A DNA stretch of 64,000 bases from Mesocentrotus franciscanus (Eukaryota > Echinodermata > Echinoidea > Camarodonta > Strongylocentrotidae): NCBI GenBank assembly GCA_037976565.1, contig CP137680.1:29719694-29783693 (forward strand). Direction: 5' to 3'. The notes beneath the pieces are model-generated. The model was not told the DNA's origin and did no database searches. It saw only the letters and a program-made list of their open reading frames with translations. Positions 34,074-48,700 of this stretch are shown here, one piece after another. Numbering within the stretch: the stretch's first letter is position 1; each line of letters opens with the position of its first letter. Both the position numbers and the translations under genes were made by a program.

Positions 34074-37000
34074 CTAAAAATACATAGATAAACATAGTTT
34101 GATCATTGGTACATCTGAAATGCTAATAGTGGGACGTACAATGTATGACTAGGTGCATGTACTCAAAGAGTCCTACATGTTTGTCTGAATTTATATGACT
34201 TCATTCAATTTTAAGGGCATTTAAAATCTGAATAATTTGCGTACCGGTATTCATGCAGGTACTAGTAGATGAATATCACTGGAATAATTTTTCCTAGGAC
34301 ATTTCAGCAATGCAGAGTGTCCCTGACAATCACCTAATATTTTGAAGAAAAAAAACCAGAACGTCAATGACGTAGCACTCATCCGCATCTCTCAACAACA
34401 AATATCATAAATTTTATGTGGTACACTTTTGAACTGGTCAAAAAATAAAGATTTGATGCCCTGGAAGGGACATAATTTCATTTAGCTGTACAAGATTAAA
34501 TAGAAACTAAAGGAAATGGAATGAAAATTGGTTGAAAAATATATAGTTTTATGACAAGGAGGACTTGAACTTAGTAAGAGATAAATGTAAACATACTCAC
34601 CTTTTATTATGATAAGAAAAGGACAGAGGTATAAATAAATCTGTTACAAATCGACCACCATTTCTCTAAATTTATATTCGCTAGTACATTTATCATTTCT
34701 TGATATTTCCTATCATTTATAAAATTGTTATATTTTTGCCAGATTGGGCCACCAGCATAAACAATAACTGTGAGCATTGTTCTACCATGAACCCTACTAC
34801 CAAAGTGTGTGTGCAAGGGGGGGGGGGTATGCAGTGTGATTGCCATGCCTAGGCCTATCCTGGCCTTGCGCTAGTAGCGCCCGGGAGTAGCGCTTTGCTG
34901 AAAACAAAATGCGTTCTGAACATTTAATTTTCAACCTCTCTTTTCTCCTCTTTTTAATCCACAAATCAAGTGTTTTCTGTGAGGGATCAAATTTGCAAAT
35001 AATCATCCTAATATTTTGCACAAAACTTTAAAAATGAAATGAAGGAGAAGAAGCATTTTTTGTTATTTTTGGAATAAATTTGAATAAGTTACCATAATTA
35101 ATCAATGGAGCAAAATCTCAAAATTCTGTGTAGAATTTTAGTAAACCAAATTTAGCTCTACCAGACAAAGCAAACCAAATCAAAATCGGTCAAGAAATGA
35201 GGGAGAAGAAGCAATTTTTGTTTTTTCTGGAATAAATTTTGCATAAATTACCATAATTAATTAATGGAGAAAAATTTCAAAATTCTGCGAAGAGATATAG
35301 TGTACCAAAGTTAGCTCTATGATATACAGCAAATCAAATCAAAATCGGTCACAATATGAAGGAGAAGAAGCATTTTTTGTGATTTTTTTAATTATTTTTG
35401 GAATAAATTTGCATAAAGTACCATAAATAATCAATGGAGCAAAACCTAAAAATTCTGTGTAGAAGTTTAGTGTTCCAAATTTAGCTCTACCAGATAAGGC
35501 AAACCAAATCAAAATCGGTCAAGAAATGACCTACTTATCCCAAAATCTAATCACTTCATCTCACTTTGGTGATGCATGATAACACGAAGTATGAAGTTCA
35601 TACCTCAAGTGGTTCTTGAGATATCGCAATAGCAGAAGAGCATCACGGATGGACAGACCACCCAAAAACATATCAGGCTCCACCTTCGGTGGGCGAATGC
35701 ATAATTACAGTTTCATAATGGGATGACACAAACGAATATAATTTGTTTGGAGAACACGTGCACGTAAAGAAAGCTGACATACATTGAATTCTGCTGTCAC
35801 TCAAACTACTTGTACTATATCTAGGATAAATTAAATTGGGTAAATTATAAAAACATACATGGGGCCTCATAAAATTTGACACTTCTGTAAATTGTGGCAA
35901 ATGTATATACAGTAGAACAAAGAGCACTCACTATCTCCAGGGGCGTCAATTCGAGTTTGAGCATGGGGGACACAATTACATGTCACTCTCTCTAGTTATT
36001 CTGTTTCACGGCATGTACTTTCATTGGTGACCGGTTCATTTATTGCCTTTTTTATCTTTGACATTTCATTACATTTTTAGAGAAAGAAGGCGATTCGTTG
36101 AACCGTTCTCGACTCTTAATCTTTGTTTGGATTCAGTCCCCCTCCCGCGAAGCTTTGACGTTTCATTAAATTATTTGAAAAAGAAGACGATTCATTGTAC
36201 CGTTCTTGACTCTTAATCCCTGTCTGAATTCAGGTTCCACCCTCTCGCGCGCGGAAGCTTTGACGTTTCATTAAATTATTAGAGAACGAAGACAGTTCAT
36301 TGTACCATTCTCGACTATCCCTGCTTGAATTCAGCTAGTTTCCCCTCTCCCGCAGAAACTTTGACGTTTTATTAAATTATTAGAGAAAGAAGACGATTCG
36401 TTGTACCGTTCTCGACTCTTAATCCTTGTTTGAATTCAGTCCCCTCCCCTTCCCGCGCGAAGCGCAGAAGCTTTGACATTTCATTAAATTATTAAAAAAA
36501 GAAGTTGATTCGTTGTACTGTTCTTGACTCTTAATCTTTGTTTGGATTCAGTTTCCCCCTCCCGCGTGAAGCGCGGAAGCTGTGACGTTTCATTTAATTA
36601 TTAGAGAAAGAAGACGATTTGTTGTACCGTTCTTGACTCTTAATCCTTGCCTGAATTCAGTTTCCACCTTCTCGCGCGTAGCGCGGAAGCCGTTTGACGT
36701 TTCATTAAATAATTATTAGACAACAAAGATGATACGTTGTACCGTTTTTGACTCTTAATCCCTGTTTCCTGAAATTTTTAGAGAAAGAAGATGTTTCGTA
36801 GTACCGTTCTCGACTAGTAATCCTTGTTTGAATAAAGTTTCCCCCCTCCCGCGCGAAGCGCAGAACCTGTGACGTTTCATTTGATTATCAGAGAAAGAAG
36901 ACGATTCGTTGTCAACGCAGATAGAAAGAGAGAGAGAAAAAAAAGAAGATTTTATCCCCAAATCTTAGGGGGGACATTTCACCACCTGAAAATTTGTGGG

Positions 37001-40000
37001 GACGCGTCCCCCCGTACCCCCTGGGATTGACGCCCGACTATCTCTATATGGTAAAAACTTACTTCAGTTTTATGCATGGTTTTTTATGTCTTCTGGTGTA
37101 GCAAGAATTAGTATCTGTTTACCTGTGCTGTTTGGAATTGGAGGTTCATGGAGTAATCTGTCTGAAAGTTCCCTCAAGTTAATCTCTCTAAGTTTGTCTG
37201 CCAAAAGCTGCCGTTTGTTTGAGTGTGGAGGTTGCTCCATGACATACCATTTCATAAAGACATCCATTAAGGCATTTTTGAAGTTCTTCAACTTCTCACT
37301 TAGGATTGCCTGTAGCTGAGCATAGGAGATTCCTAGAGATATCCCTACATCCTCGTAGTAAGATGGATGGATATCCTGTGCCAGCTTCAGGAACTCCATT
37401 TCACTGACAGTACTGTAAAATGAATAATAAATCAATTGGGTATGATAGGATATTAGTTAGAGAGCATCCTATTGGCTGAGAAGCTATCATGTGACACTCG
37501 AGCAACAATTTGTAGTATATATATGCTCGAGTATGCAATATTTACACAGCCCAGGGATATCAGAATAAATTGCCTGTGATATTAACTGTTAACAATTGAA
37601 ACATATTACCCCAATTTGTTGCCCGTGAGGGCGGTATTGTTCTTGCAAGGGTAAAAGGTTGGCCTATGCAGCTAAGGCAAGGTGCGGCTCTAACTTGCAG
37701 AGAACAAGAAACATACATCTTCACACCATGCTTGCCTGTGTGGAACTGCCTGGGATTATGCATGCTTGCAACCTCAGGGGTTTATTTTGCACATATCTAT
37801 TTACATGACATTTGTATCACAACTGGAAACAAGTCAACGCAAAGCGTAGCATCCCCTCGCCAGGTACAAATGGCCTACCGGTATATACTTCAGAACATGT
37901 TACCTCCATTAGACTATATACCTCACTTTAGAAATCTAGCCATCTGATTGGTCGAAATTGGATTCGTGATTTCAAGCCATGCCCCACTCACAGGGCATAG
38001 CAATAGCCCACAGAGCCTAGTTAAAAGTTTCTACCCTCATCCTCATTATCCTGCGATCCCCATTGGTTTGCGTGTTAAAATTGTCTTTGTGCGAGCGCGA
38101 ACGCCATACAGTGCTCTTTGTCTGCGATTCCCAAATGATTGAAACTTTCACTCATTTTCAAGCGAAGATTAACAGTGTTTCAGATTTTCTGTGATGTTTT
38201 AACAAATTTTTACTCACTAAAAGGCTGAGGTAAGAATTCTTGGTAGATTTTTGTTTTAATTCGGCATATAAAAGTCATATCGACTGCTTTAATACTGAGA
38301 CTAGCTGTTTCTATATTGGCTCGCTGGATAGTTGAATCCCTGCTATCACCCCGAGGCGCGCCGCCCACCCAGGCGCGCCTCGGGGTGATAGCAGGGGATT
38401 CAACTATCCCTTGAGCATATAGAAACAGCTAGTCCTCTCATAGCAGTCAATATAACTATACTATTACTAGGCAAGAAAGTTACTAATACCTGGGGATTGG
38501 ATGTACAGAAAGTTTACTACTATATGGAATGGCCCATGAGAAGATCTGAAAATAAACTTTATTAATTGTAATTGGTATAACGGAAACCACTTTTGTGCAT
38601 ACATAATTACTGTAGCTATTTCCCATGTACACAATTTGCAATTTCTAATTAGGAATTTTTGCATATTTAATGAGCTATGTTTCGCTGAGCGAAATTTATT
38701 TTGTGGTTTTTTCAAGTAGGTTGAAAATCTTAGTGGAGATTTTTAGAGTGCAGTTTGTTTGTTTCATGAGATGAGAAAAAAGGTTCATTTTGTTCATTAT
38801 AATAACAGAAAAGCAAGATATTCATTCTCTTTTAGCCTTAATGAAGCATTTAGGATTCAATAGAAGGTGAATTGGCAATTTTAACATTGACAGTATTGTT
38901 GTATTAATGATCAATGTTTTTATAGTGGGATTTATTAAAATCATCCTTTGCTTTGAGTGTTTGTTTTTCAAGGACACCTTAAATTCGACTTTGATAATTA
39001 GGGTCGCCATTTTAGACACTTGTTCGTGGAGTCTGTCGAGCGTCAAGTCCAGGTCACTGGGGATGAGCTCTCCAGTTTTCCCAGTTTTCCCAGTTTTCTT
39101 CATTTTGTCCTGTTATAAATGGACACTAGTGAGCCCCGTGTTTCGGCAGTAAATTGCTTAGTTCCGGCCAAAGAAGTGAGTTTCTGATAATAGAGATAAA
39201 GTTATGCTAAATGTGTAAATGAGATGTTGAATTTCATTCGTTCAACTTCAGTGAACATTGAAACGCATGTGTGCAAGTGAAACTTATACGTACGGTGCTA
39301 TGCCAGTGACATTACTGTAGAATAATTAGAATTTGTTGCCGTTTTGGCGCAGAGTAAAAGTGGATAAATGTAAAGGGAAATAAGAGAAAATGTCCATAAT
39401 TTAGATGAGTTTTGGTCAATTTATATTGACCTGCATTGGGTTTATTTAGTCCGTGCAAGTGAAGTTTTGCTGTGAAATATTGATGTAGATTTTGGGAAAT
39501 GTAATTTACAAGCAAGTAGTGTGCACTTTGCAGGGTGTGCATGTGGACCTAATTAATTATGCACAAAGCAAAAGCCAAGCTTTACACATGAGGCTATGCA
39601 GTGAAAGTAGCCTTCAGGTTTTTGAGTTATCTTTATAACATAATCAGAGAGTTATGAATTATGGGTTTGTGAAGACAAATTGAGTATAGTTCTGATAAAG
39701 GAAGTCAGTCATAACTTTTATGTGAATTATTAAGAACAAGTGTTGACTTATAGATTGGGTCGATATTTTGGAAAGATGGGATTAAACATATAGTGAGATA
39801 GGCTTTTGGATTTCAGCCGAAGCATTTATTTTCGTTAGGCATTTTAGAGATGTTTATGAAAGTATACATTTGTAGTGACAAATGTTAAACCAAGCTAGTT
39901 GCTTTAAATAATGCAAATGCAAATTTATGCACGTTTATGTATGGCTACCAAAATACAAGGTTCAAGCTTAGAACAGTTGGGGTATTTAATATACAAGTGT

Positions 40001-43000
40001 TGTATATTTATGAGTACAAGTTTATTAAGTTGTATTAGAGGCACACAGAAAGAAGAAAACAAAGGAAACTTTAATCGTGCAATACTTATTAATTTATTGT
40101 ATTTCTGTGCATCTGATTTTCATTACAGATTGAATTGTTTCTGTTGTCTTCATACTCTTCACTCAGCATCATTGAGGAGCTAATAAAGACTCAGTAATCC
40201 TATTTCAAGTTTGGAACTTTTGCAGTTTATTTCATGGTCAGCGAACCAAGCTATGACCTGTGACCTTTGACCTACATACTCCAAAATCGAACTTAGGCTG
40301 TATTTTGATAACATGAACCTTAATCATATCACATTGCATTAAAATCCACAAACATTACTAAACATTGAACGGAAACCAAATTTTTTAAATACATAATTAG
40401 CTTTTTTTCCACATATTTAATGAGCTATGACCTTTGACCTGCATACTCTGAAATCGAACTTAGGCTGTGTTTTGATATCATGTACCTTGATATCAAATTT
40501 CATTAAAATCCGTCGAACGTTACTAAAGTTATCGAACGGAGGCCAGATTTCTTCGCATATTTAATGAGCTATGACCTTTGACCTACATACTCCGAAACTG
40601 AACTTAGGCTGTGTTTTGATACCATGTACCTTCATATCAATTTTCATTAAAATCCGTCAACCATTACTAAAATAATCAAATGGAAACCAAATTTTCGAAT
40701 ACATACACTGTAATTAGCTTTTGTACGCATATTTAATGAGCTATGACCTTTGACCTCTGACCTACATACCCCGATATTGAACTTAGGCTGTGTTTTGATA
40801 CCATGTACCTTCATATCAAATTTTACTAAAATCTGTCAAACATTACTAAGGTTATTAAATGGAAACCAGATCTGTTACGGACGGACGGAAGGAAGGATGG
40901 ACAGACGGCAGCGTTACTACATGTATATCCCCTCTGACTTCGTCGGCAAGGGGATAATATAGATATGACTGCTATGCCTCGAATATTAAAGCAGTCACAG
41001 AAAATCTGAGACACTGTCTGTTAATCTTCGCTGGAAAGATGACTGAATCTTACAATCATTTGGGAATCGCAAACAAAAAGCACTGTATGGTATCCGTGTT
41101 CGCACAAAGAAAATTTTAACACGTAAACCAATGGGGATCGCAGCATGGGAGCATTTTTTAAAAGACTATTGACCGGTAGGCGGGTATGAGGGCATTTTTA
41201 AAAGACTATAGTCTGGTAGGCAGGTATGAGGGCATTTTTTAAAGCAGGTCTACACTACTGAAATCCCTGCCTTTTCTCAGTGAATGGCGCACAGCGCCAT
41301 CTCTCGGTGAAGTACCCATCAATGGGATTTTCGGGAAGCTTCCGTTTCTGAAGTAGCACTGACCTGGTAGAGGGTCACACAACTTACAGGTGATGTGTGC
41401 AAAGATTAGTGATATAAAGTGGCGCGCCGTGCAGGCGCAGGCCGGTTTTTGGCGCGCCAGCTGACATGATCATCTCTCTCTCTCTCTCTAGCGTCCCTCG
41501 ATCTACTCTCCAGCTCTCCGACTATTGACTGGTAGGCGGGCATGGCTAAAATCACGACTCTAATTTCGACCAAACAGATGGCTAGATTTCTAAAGAGAGG
41601 TATATAAATCTATATATTAATACGCAAAATCGCCGCGGGGGTACGTAACGGTCTGCTAATGTGAATTTTTTGACATCAAACCCGTATTTCCTCGACCCTA
41701 CCCGCGACACAATTCCAAGCGGCCCCGCTCGCGCATGCCGCGTGCCACGTCGACCCCGTGGTCGCCATCCAGTGGTTAAAAGGTGGTTTCGGGGTCCCCG
41801 GGAGGACGGGCGGACGAGAGCACGGCCGGCGTCGTCCGTGCAAGGAGGCGACGAACCCGCGAGAGTGAGTCAGCGAGGCGTGCACCCGCCCTCTGCACGT
41901 CTAATCAAAGAGATCACACTATCAAGAGACAGTCCAGTCCATGATGTGTTGTAGCAAATATGCACGTCGCAAAGGGTAGGGCCTATCCCGTGTTAGGCAT
42001 CTTGCTATATGCAGTCTAATCAAAGAGATACTTTATCAAGAGACACTCCACTCACGTCATGTAGCGTAGCACATGCATGATGCGATGGGTTGGGCCTATC
42101 CCGTGTGAGGCATCTTGCTATATATACGCAGCAGCCAAACTGACGTCAACGTAATACGTGGTTCTACGCTCACACACGTACACACACAGTCGAGTTAATT
42201 CATGCGACGGTTACAATATATTGGCACAAACAGTCCGATTTTTCGCGTAAAATCTTTACTTTGAATATATTTGTACAAATTCTGTGGACCATGCCAACAT
42301 AATCATAGTCCAAGCTTCTGCTTTATTGGTCTTTTCATGAAAACTACATTGAAATCACAACAATAATAACGCAAATAGATTGTAATTGTCGAGACCATAT
42401 AACTGAAGAGAAGAAAAATTCAGCGAGCTTAGGTAATATCAAATGCCTCCGCACGGGCAACTCCCGCGGTGTCAGGCCAGTCACGCCACGCAATTTACCC
42501 TGTGCGGTAACTGCAGCACTCTACTGCTGTACCTGTAATACTGCAGGCTGTATAGCGTGTCTTTAGATTCTTCAATGTTTCATGTTTGAGCCGTGCAATG
42601 AATTGTTGTTTTCTGTTATTTCTTTATTGAATGTGATGTGAATGTGAGTACAGTACATGCTATTACAGAAGTGTCCAAGGAATGATAGGCCTACAGGTGG
42701 AAGGGATATAAAACAAATATACAATGACTCATTCTCGGAACAAGCTAAAACTATTCGCACTCGGGAACATCAATGGAACTGTTCTCTATCGGGCCGCGAT
42801 GGCCCTCGGGATAATATAATACGATTTGATGTTCCTTCGATGCGAATAGTTTTAGCTAGATCCTCGAGTCACTTCGAGTGTCATTGTATATTTGTAAATT
42901 TGTATATTATTTTCATGTAGGACTAAATTAACTTAGCAATGTGTGAAAATAACCAAAATGATAATGGGAAGTGTATGAGAACAATATACGTAGGCCTATC

Positions 43001-45631
43001 AGGGCGTCGACCAATCCATTATCCTGGGGGACGGGAGACATGTCCCCCCATGATTTGGGGTTAAAATCTTTCTTTTTTTCTTTCTTTTAATTCTCTTTCT
43101 CTTTCTCTCTGTGTTGACATCGTGCGGGAGGGGGGAACTTTATTCAAACAAGGATTAATAGTCCAGAACGGTACTACGAAACGATCTTTCTCTAAAATTT
43201 CATGAAACAGGGATTAAGAGTCGAGAACGGTGCAACGAATCGGCTTCGTTCTCTAATAATTTAATGAAACGTCACAGCTTCGCCTACGCGAGAGGCCGGA
43301 AACTGAATTCAAACAAGGATTAAGAGAGAGTCAAAAACGGTACAACGAATCGTCTTCTTTTTAAATAATTGAATGAAACGTCAAGGTTCCGCGTGTGGAA
43401 AGGGGAGGGGGACTGAATTCAAACAAGGATTAAGAGTCGAGAACGGTACAATGAATCGTCTTCTTTCTGTAATAATTTAATGAAACGTCAAAGGGGGAAA
43501 CTGAATCAAACAAAGATTAAGAGTCAAGAACGTACGAATCGTCTTCTTTTTTAAATAATTTAATGAAACGTCAAAGCTTCCACGCTTTGCGCGGGTGGGG
43601 GGAAACTGAATTAAAGCAGGGATTAAGAGTCGAGAAGGGTACAACGAATCGTCTTCTTTTTAAAATAATTTAATGAAACGTCAAAGATAAAAAAGGTAAT
43701 AAATGAAACGGTCACCAATGAAAGTACATGCCGTGAAACAGCATAACTAGAGAGAGAGTGACATGTAATTGTGTCCCCTAGATGCTCAAACTCGGATTGC
43801 AATGACGCCCTTGATCCGGGAAAGGGATAGTGAGAATAATTGGAACGAAGTGACGACAATAATCGTAAATAACGAAAATGAAAACGAAAGTAAAGTCTAA
43901 AATATCTGCATCAATTTTTATTACAAATTATTGATTTCACTGTTTTCTTCCAGTTTTCAAGTTTTGTTACATGATTCAGATAAAAATTAAAAAATTCAAA
44001 ACGATACATGATGGGACAGCAAACAAAAGGTTGGTATTCTAACGAGTAAAATATAAATGAAAAGAAGAAGAAAAATTATAAAATGATAAAAAGTAGGCCT
44101 ATACAATGAAGAGAAATAATATCATCTAGCACAGATTATCTTTTAAAAAAATATAATAATAATTATAATTAAAAAAAATAAATAAATAAATAATAAAAAA
44201 AAATAAAAAAAATCGATATCACATTATCTATTTACAACCCCCTCCCACCCTCCCTAGAATCCCATGGATTTTCCACGGGCCCTGCTAGTAATAATAATAA
44301 TACTAGTATAGGTGGGCTGTTCCAAGTGCATGCCACACATGTTTAGTGACATACTAAGTAGTTAAGATAACATTGGCATGATTTGACCTTATTTTTTGAA
44401 ATAATCCTCTTATTCAGGTCTATTAGCGTGCCAAATTTCAAGTCTATACAATGCATGGTTTTAGAGAAACCATGTACAGTATATATTTGACCTTTGACCC
44501 TCAAATCTAAATATCAAAATGAAATATGCATTTTCTAAATTTTGTTTTTTTATAAGAAATCATATCTCCGACTCATACTCTATCCAACTATGAATAACAA
44601 ATTAATACACGACAAGGACTCAGATTTACGGGAATGTAGAATCCAGTTTTGAAAAAAAGTCATGTCCCATAGAGAATACACGCAAAATGTGAAAAATTGA
44701 CATGCCTCCTTTAATCGCAAAAATACGCCATGATGCCTTTGTCAAAAAGAAAAATTTTATTTGTAGAGAATTGTCTCAGCTAGAACATATCAAAATTTGG
44801 AAGAAAATCAATCAATATTTACAGAGATACAATCAATTTTCCAAAAATATACTGACGTCATAATATGCAAATTGAAATTTTGAGTTCGGAGGCCATTATG
44901 ATGACGTCATGAGTTAATTGAGGGTCAAATGAGACATGAAATCATATCTCCGACTCATAATCTATCCGAATATGAAACAAAATTGGGAGTTCCCATCCAT
45001 TCTGAAGAGTTACAATGGATTTTGTATAGGCATGTTTTTGCCCATGTATTGTGGATAAAGATAGCAAAGGACCGCGCGTGCTGTCAACTTTGACGGACGC
45101 TCATTGCGTTATTACTGGTCAGAAAAAGGTGAACAAGGTATCAAAATGCTTGGAAAAATATGCCAAATAAGATGACAGAGAAAATTTGGCGATTCTATGT
45201 TGCAAAATGCCAGTACGCGCGAAAACGCGCGCGCATTTTTTTGCAAAATGCTTAAAATGGCCTGAAACGTACTCTCATTTGAATAAAAAGTGATTTTGAA
45301 CAGTTTGAAATCTTGCGCGCGGACGTACGCATGTGCGCGAGTTTTTTTTACCTGAAATTGACCGGACGGATATTGACCTTAATCATGATAAATATGAATG
45401 AGAAATGACTTTCCGTTATGAAGATATGATCATGAGTTGAAAGTACAAAAAAAAACACAAAATGGCGCCTGGATGACGTCATGAAGACCTGATGACCTTG
45501 AAAATGTTCCTGTCACGTCTTATGACAATGACCCATGACTGTGCCAAAATTGAAAGAAATTGACTGTACCGATCTTGAGTTATCGTCAGAACAAAAAAGG
45601 GGGGAGAAATAAATAAAAATAAATAAATAAA

Positions 45632-45668
<37 letters not shown>

Positions 45669-45726
45669 AGAAAGAAAATTCTGACGAAAACAATAGGTGA
45701 TCTGTCGATGACGACAGACCACCTAA

Positions 45727-45785
<59 letters not shown>

Positions 45786-48700
45786 AGAAGAAAGAAAATT
45801 CTGACGAAAACAATAGGTGATCTGTCGATACCGACAGACCACCTAAAAATGGCAGCCGAGTATTCGCGAGTACGAGAAATCGTACTCGAGTAGTTGTCAA
45901 CAGTGCGAGTCCTCGAGTTCTCGTCGCAGCCTGATATTATAAGGCTTTTTTTTCGTGTGATACAAGAATATATTGCTCTCGCTATGACAATATTGGACTC
46001 ACTTCCGACTCAATATTGTCATAGCTCGAGCAATATTCTTTTATATTTTTGATTAATGAAATCCTGTTCAGTGATTGATCAACATAGCATGTGACCAAAC
46101 ATAACATTACCAATAAGAAAAATGTGCTATACCGTGACGTCATCCATGGTATAGTCCACTATACCATAGCACTATACCATGGATGACGTCATAGACGGGT
46201 CAGTCCATGGGGTTGGGTCAAAAACTGTGACAAGAAGATGCAAAATTCAGAGTTGGTAAATAATTCTTTTATTGTTACAGTGTATATCCTGTTTCTAACA
46301 CCAATCCTACAATAGATTCCATTGCAATTGTGTGTATAATAATTCCTTTGCACACTTTCATTTAAAATGAAAAAACAGACACAACAAAATACCAACATTA
46401 CATGGACATCTTTTTTTACTTGCTCATTTATTTTCTGATCTGAAACTTTATCACAGTCTGTACTCCACTTTTGTGTGGATGGGAGCAATAGTTCAGATTA
46501 CTTAAAACTAGAACTCAGCAACATTATATCAATTTATAAACATGAATCAAATGTGGAACTAGCAATTTTCAGATCATTTTTTTTCTAAAGGGTAGTCTTT
46601 TCTCTTGCATATAACAATTTGGCTGCATTCTAAGAAATGTGCCAATCAAATGCATGAAACATGTTTAATGAGATGATGACACAAATGAAAGGAAACCTGC
46701 AAGATTTATGGTCTATATTCACCTCAACACCTCAAGTTACCAATGTTACATGAACATCATGTCTGAGTAACATCGGTATGATATTAAAGTAACTATCATC
46801 TTGCTCATTGAAACATGACAGACTACATCAAATGTCATCTGAAATATATTTCATCTATTGATCAGTAGATTAAAACAAATAGTCATACAAGAGGTATAAT
46901 GATATATATATTAAACGTTTTTTATAACAAAATTCAATTTCTGTCTAAGAAACTATCTTTATACAGGAAAAAGTCCGGCATTGATTTTGCATGTTTCGTT
47001 ATAACAAATATCAGTATGCGGGACATTAAAATATTCACTCACATTTAAAGGCCAGGTTCATTAATTTTGAAATCGACTGAATTTGGTATCATTGTAATCA
47101 GAACATTACACTGAGTAAAACTATCACATTTGTGTAACTTGTAAATTCGTGCGAAAATTATAAAAGTTGATTAAACTTGACGAAATATCACCCCACTCGA
47201 GACCCCAAAACATCGTAAGTCAGGTGATTTTTGAGTGACGTAGCACAATGAACAATTAATACAATGGGCCGCTCAGCTGATCGGTGCGCGATGCAGTTTG
47301 CGTGCAATTCACATGTATTGCATTGACTCTTGAGGACCGTACCCATTCTTACCCAACGTTGTTTACCTTCATCAAAGTCACCCTGAAAATATCGATATGG
47401 ACGAAAACATACTTGATTTGAGTTTTGAGGAGATAGAAGAAGGAAGTACCTCGGACAACGACAACGACAATGGAGATTTGGGAGATCTAGACCTAGAAGA
47501 AGATCTGGAAGATTTTGCCGAAGTCGATGGACAAGCACAAGCCGTCGGGGCAGTCGCTGCGTATCTACATGAGCCCGCATATCACAGCCAGGCCAGCCGG
47601 CCCGGCGCTTGATCGAGCTAGCTGTGAATCGCGAACCGGACTGATCTAAGTCTTCTCTCGACTTCCACTTTCCCCATTTATCTATCAAAAATCTAAACTA
47701 ATCGGCCTAATCAGACATTTTCGTAATGAATATTTGGACAATTATATGTAAACTTGTCGCATATTTTGCCCCAGAAGAGTCGTTAGTTCAGCATGCAAAA
47801 TGTCTTAGGCACTCCCAGATCCGACACATACACGCTGAGCTGCCCTCAGAATATGTGATTATTTTCCCGATTTTTATGGTCAAATGTGACGGTAAATAAC
47901 ATAAAAATCGAATACACATTTGTAGAAAGTATTATTTATTCAGTGTATCTCATTCAAAGTGCCTAAAATAAAGGAAATATCACAACTGGCGGTAAATATA
48001 CAAACAACGTTAACCCATATCTAAAAATTGCAATGGGTATCCAACATTGTCCCGAATGTGTGATTGCAGGTTGTTCATAATGTGACGTCATTTTATCGCA
48101 TGTAAATAACGCCGTCATTTCACTTTGTGAGTGGGTTTTGGAAAGGGTATCAAAATTGCAATTAATTTATTCCTCACAATAGTGAGGGCTTTAAAAGTAC
48201 TTTAGTCATTTTGTTAATGTTCTCAGCAATCTGTAGAGGTGTGATTTGCCTTTTTTCCAAATTTCAATGAACCTGGCCTTTAATGGTTTTAAGTTATAAA
48301 TAACACAATTTTAAACGGAATTACATTTTTTTTAAAGGGACTGCATTAATTGTCCATGATAAAAATTTGGGACAGTAAGAAAACTATAAAAATAAACATA
48401 TTACGTACCAATTTGGGAGCCGACGGGCAAAAATGGCTGTTTGACGTTACAGGGACATTGTCACCATAGTGGTTGCAGTGTAGAGGTAGATCGTCACACT
48501 CCGGCAAAAAACATATTCCCGCGTTTGTGAATAACCAGCTGATCATTTTATCACTGAAAATGAAAGCTAGGGGGCTGGTTTGGATCTCAAACACCGTAAT
48601 CTCACACCGACGTTACTAAATTACGAAGGACATCGCACCCGATTCTTGTGGTAATTTAAGAATTTTCTTGTATTTAAAGACCGAGTTGATCTTCATTCTT

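Noticed and set aside
41661..41954. ORFs on both strands of the GC-rich island, considered as protein or rRNA
   Set aside because: GC-rich DNA keeps frames open by chance; I could not align it to conserved rRNA segments or any protein family.
45586..45900. 104-codon ORF rich in FIYL repeats
   Set aside because: Translation of (TAAA)n repeats.
46189..46488. 99-codon - strand ORF at the start of the 3-kb element
   Set aside because: It runs into the terminal inverted repeat and has no conserved or compositional support.
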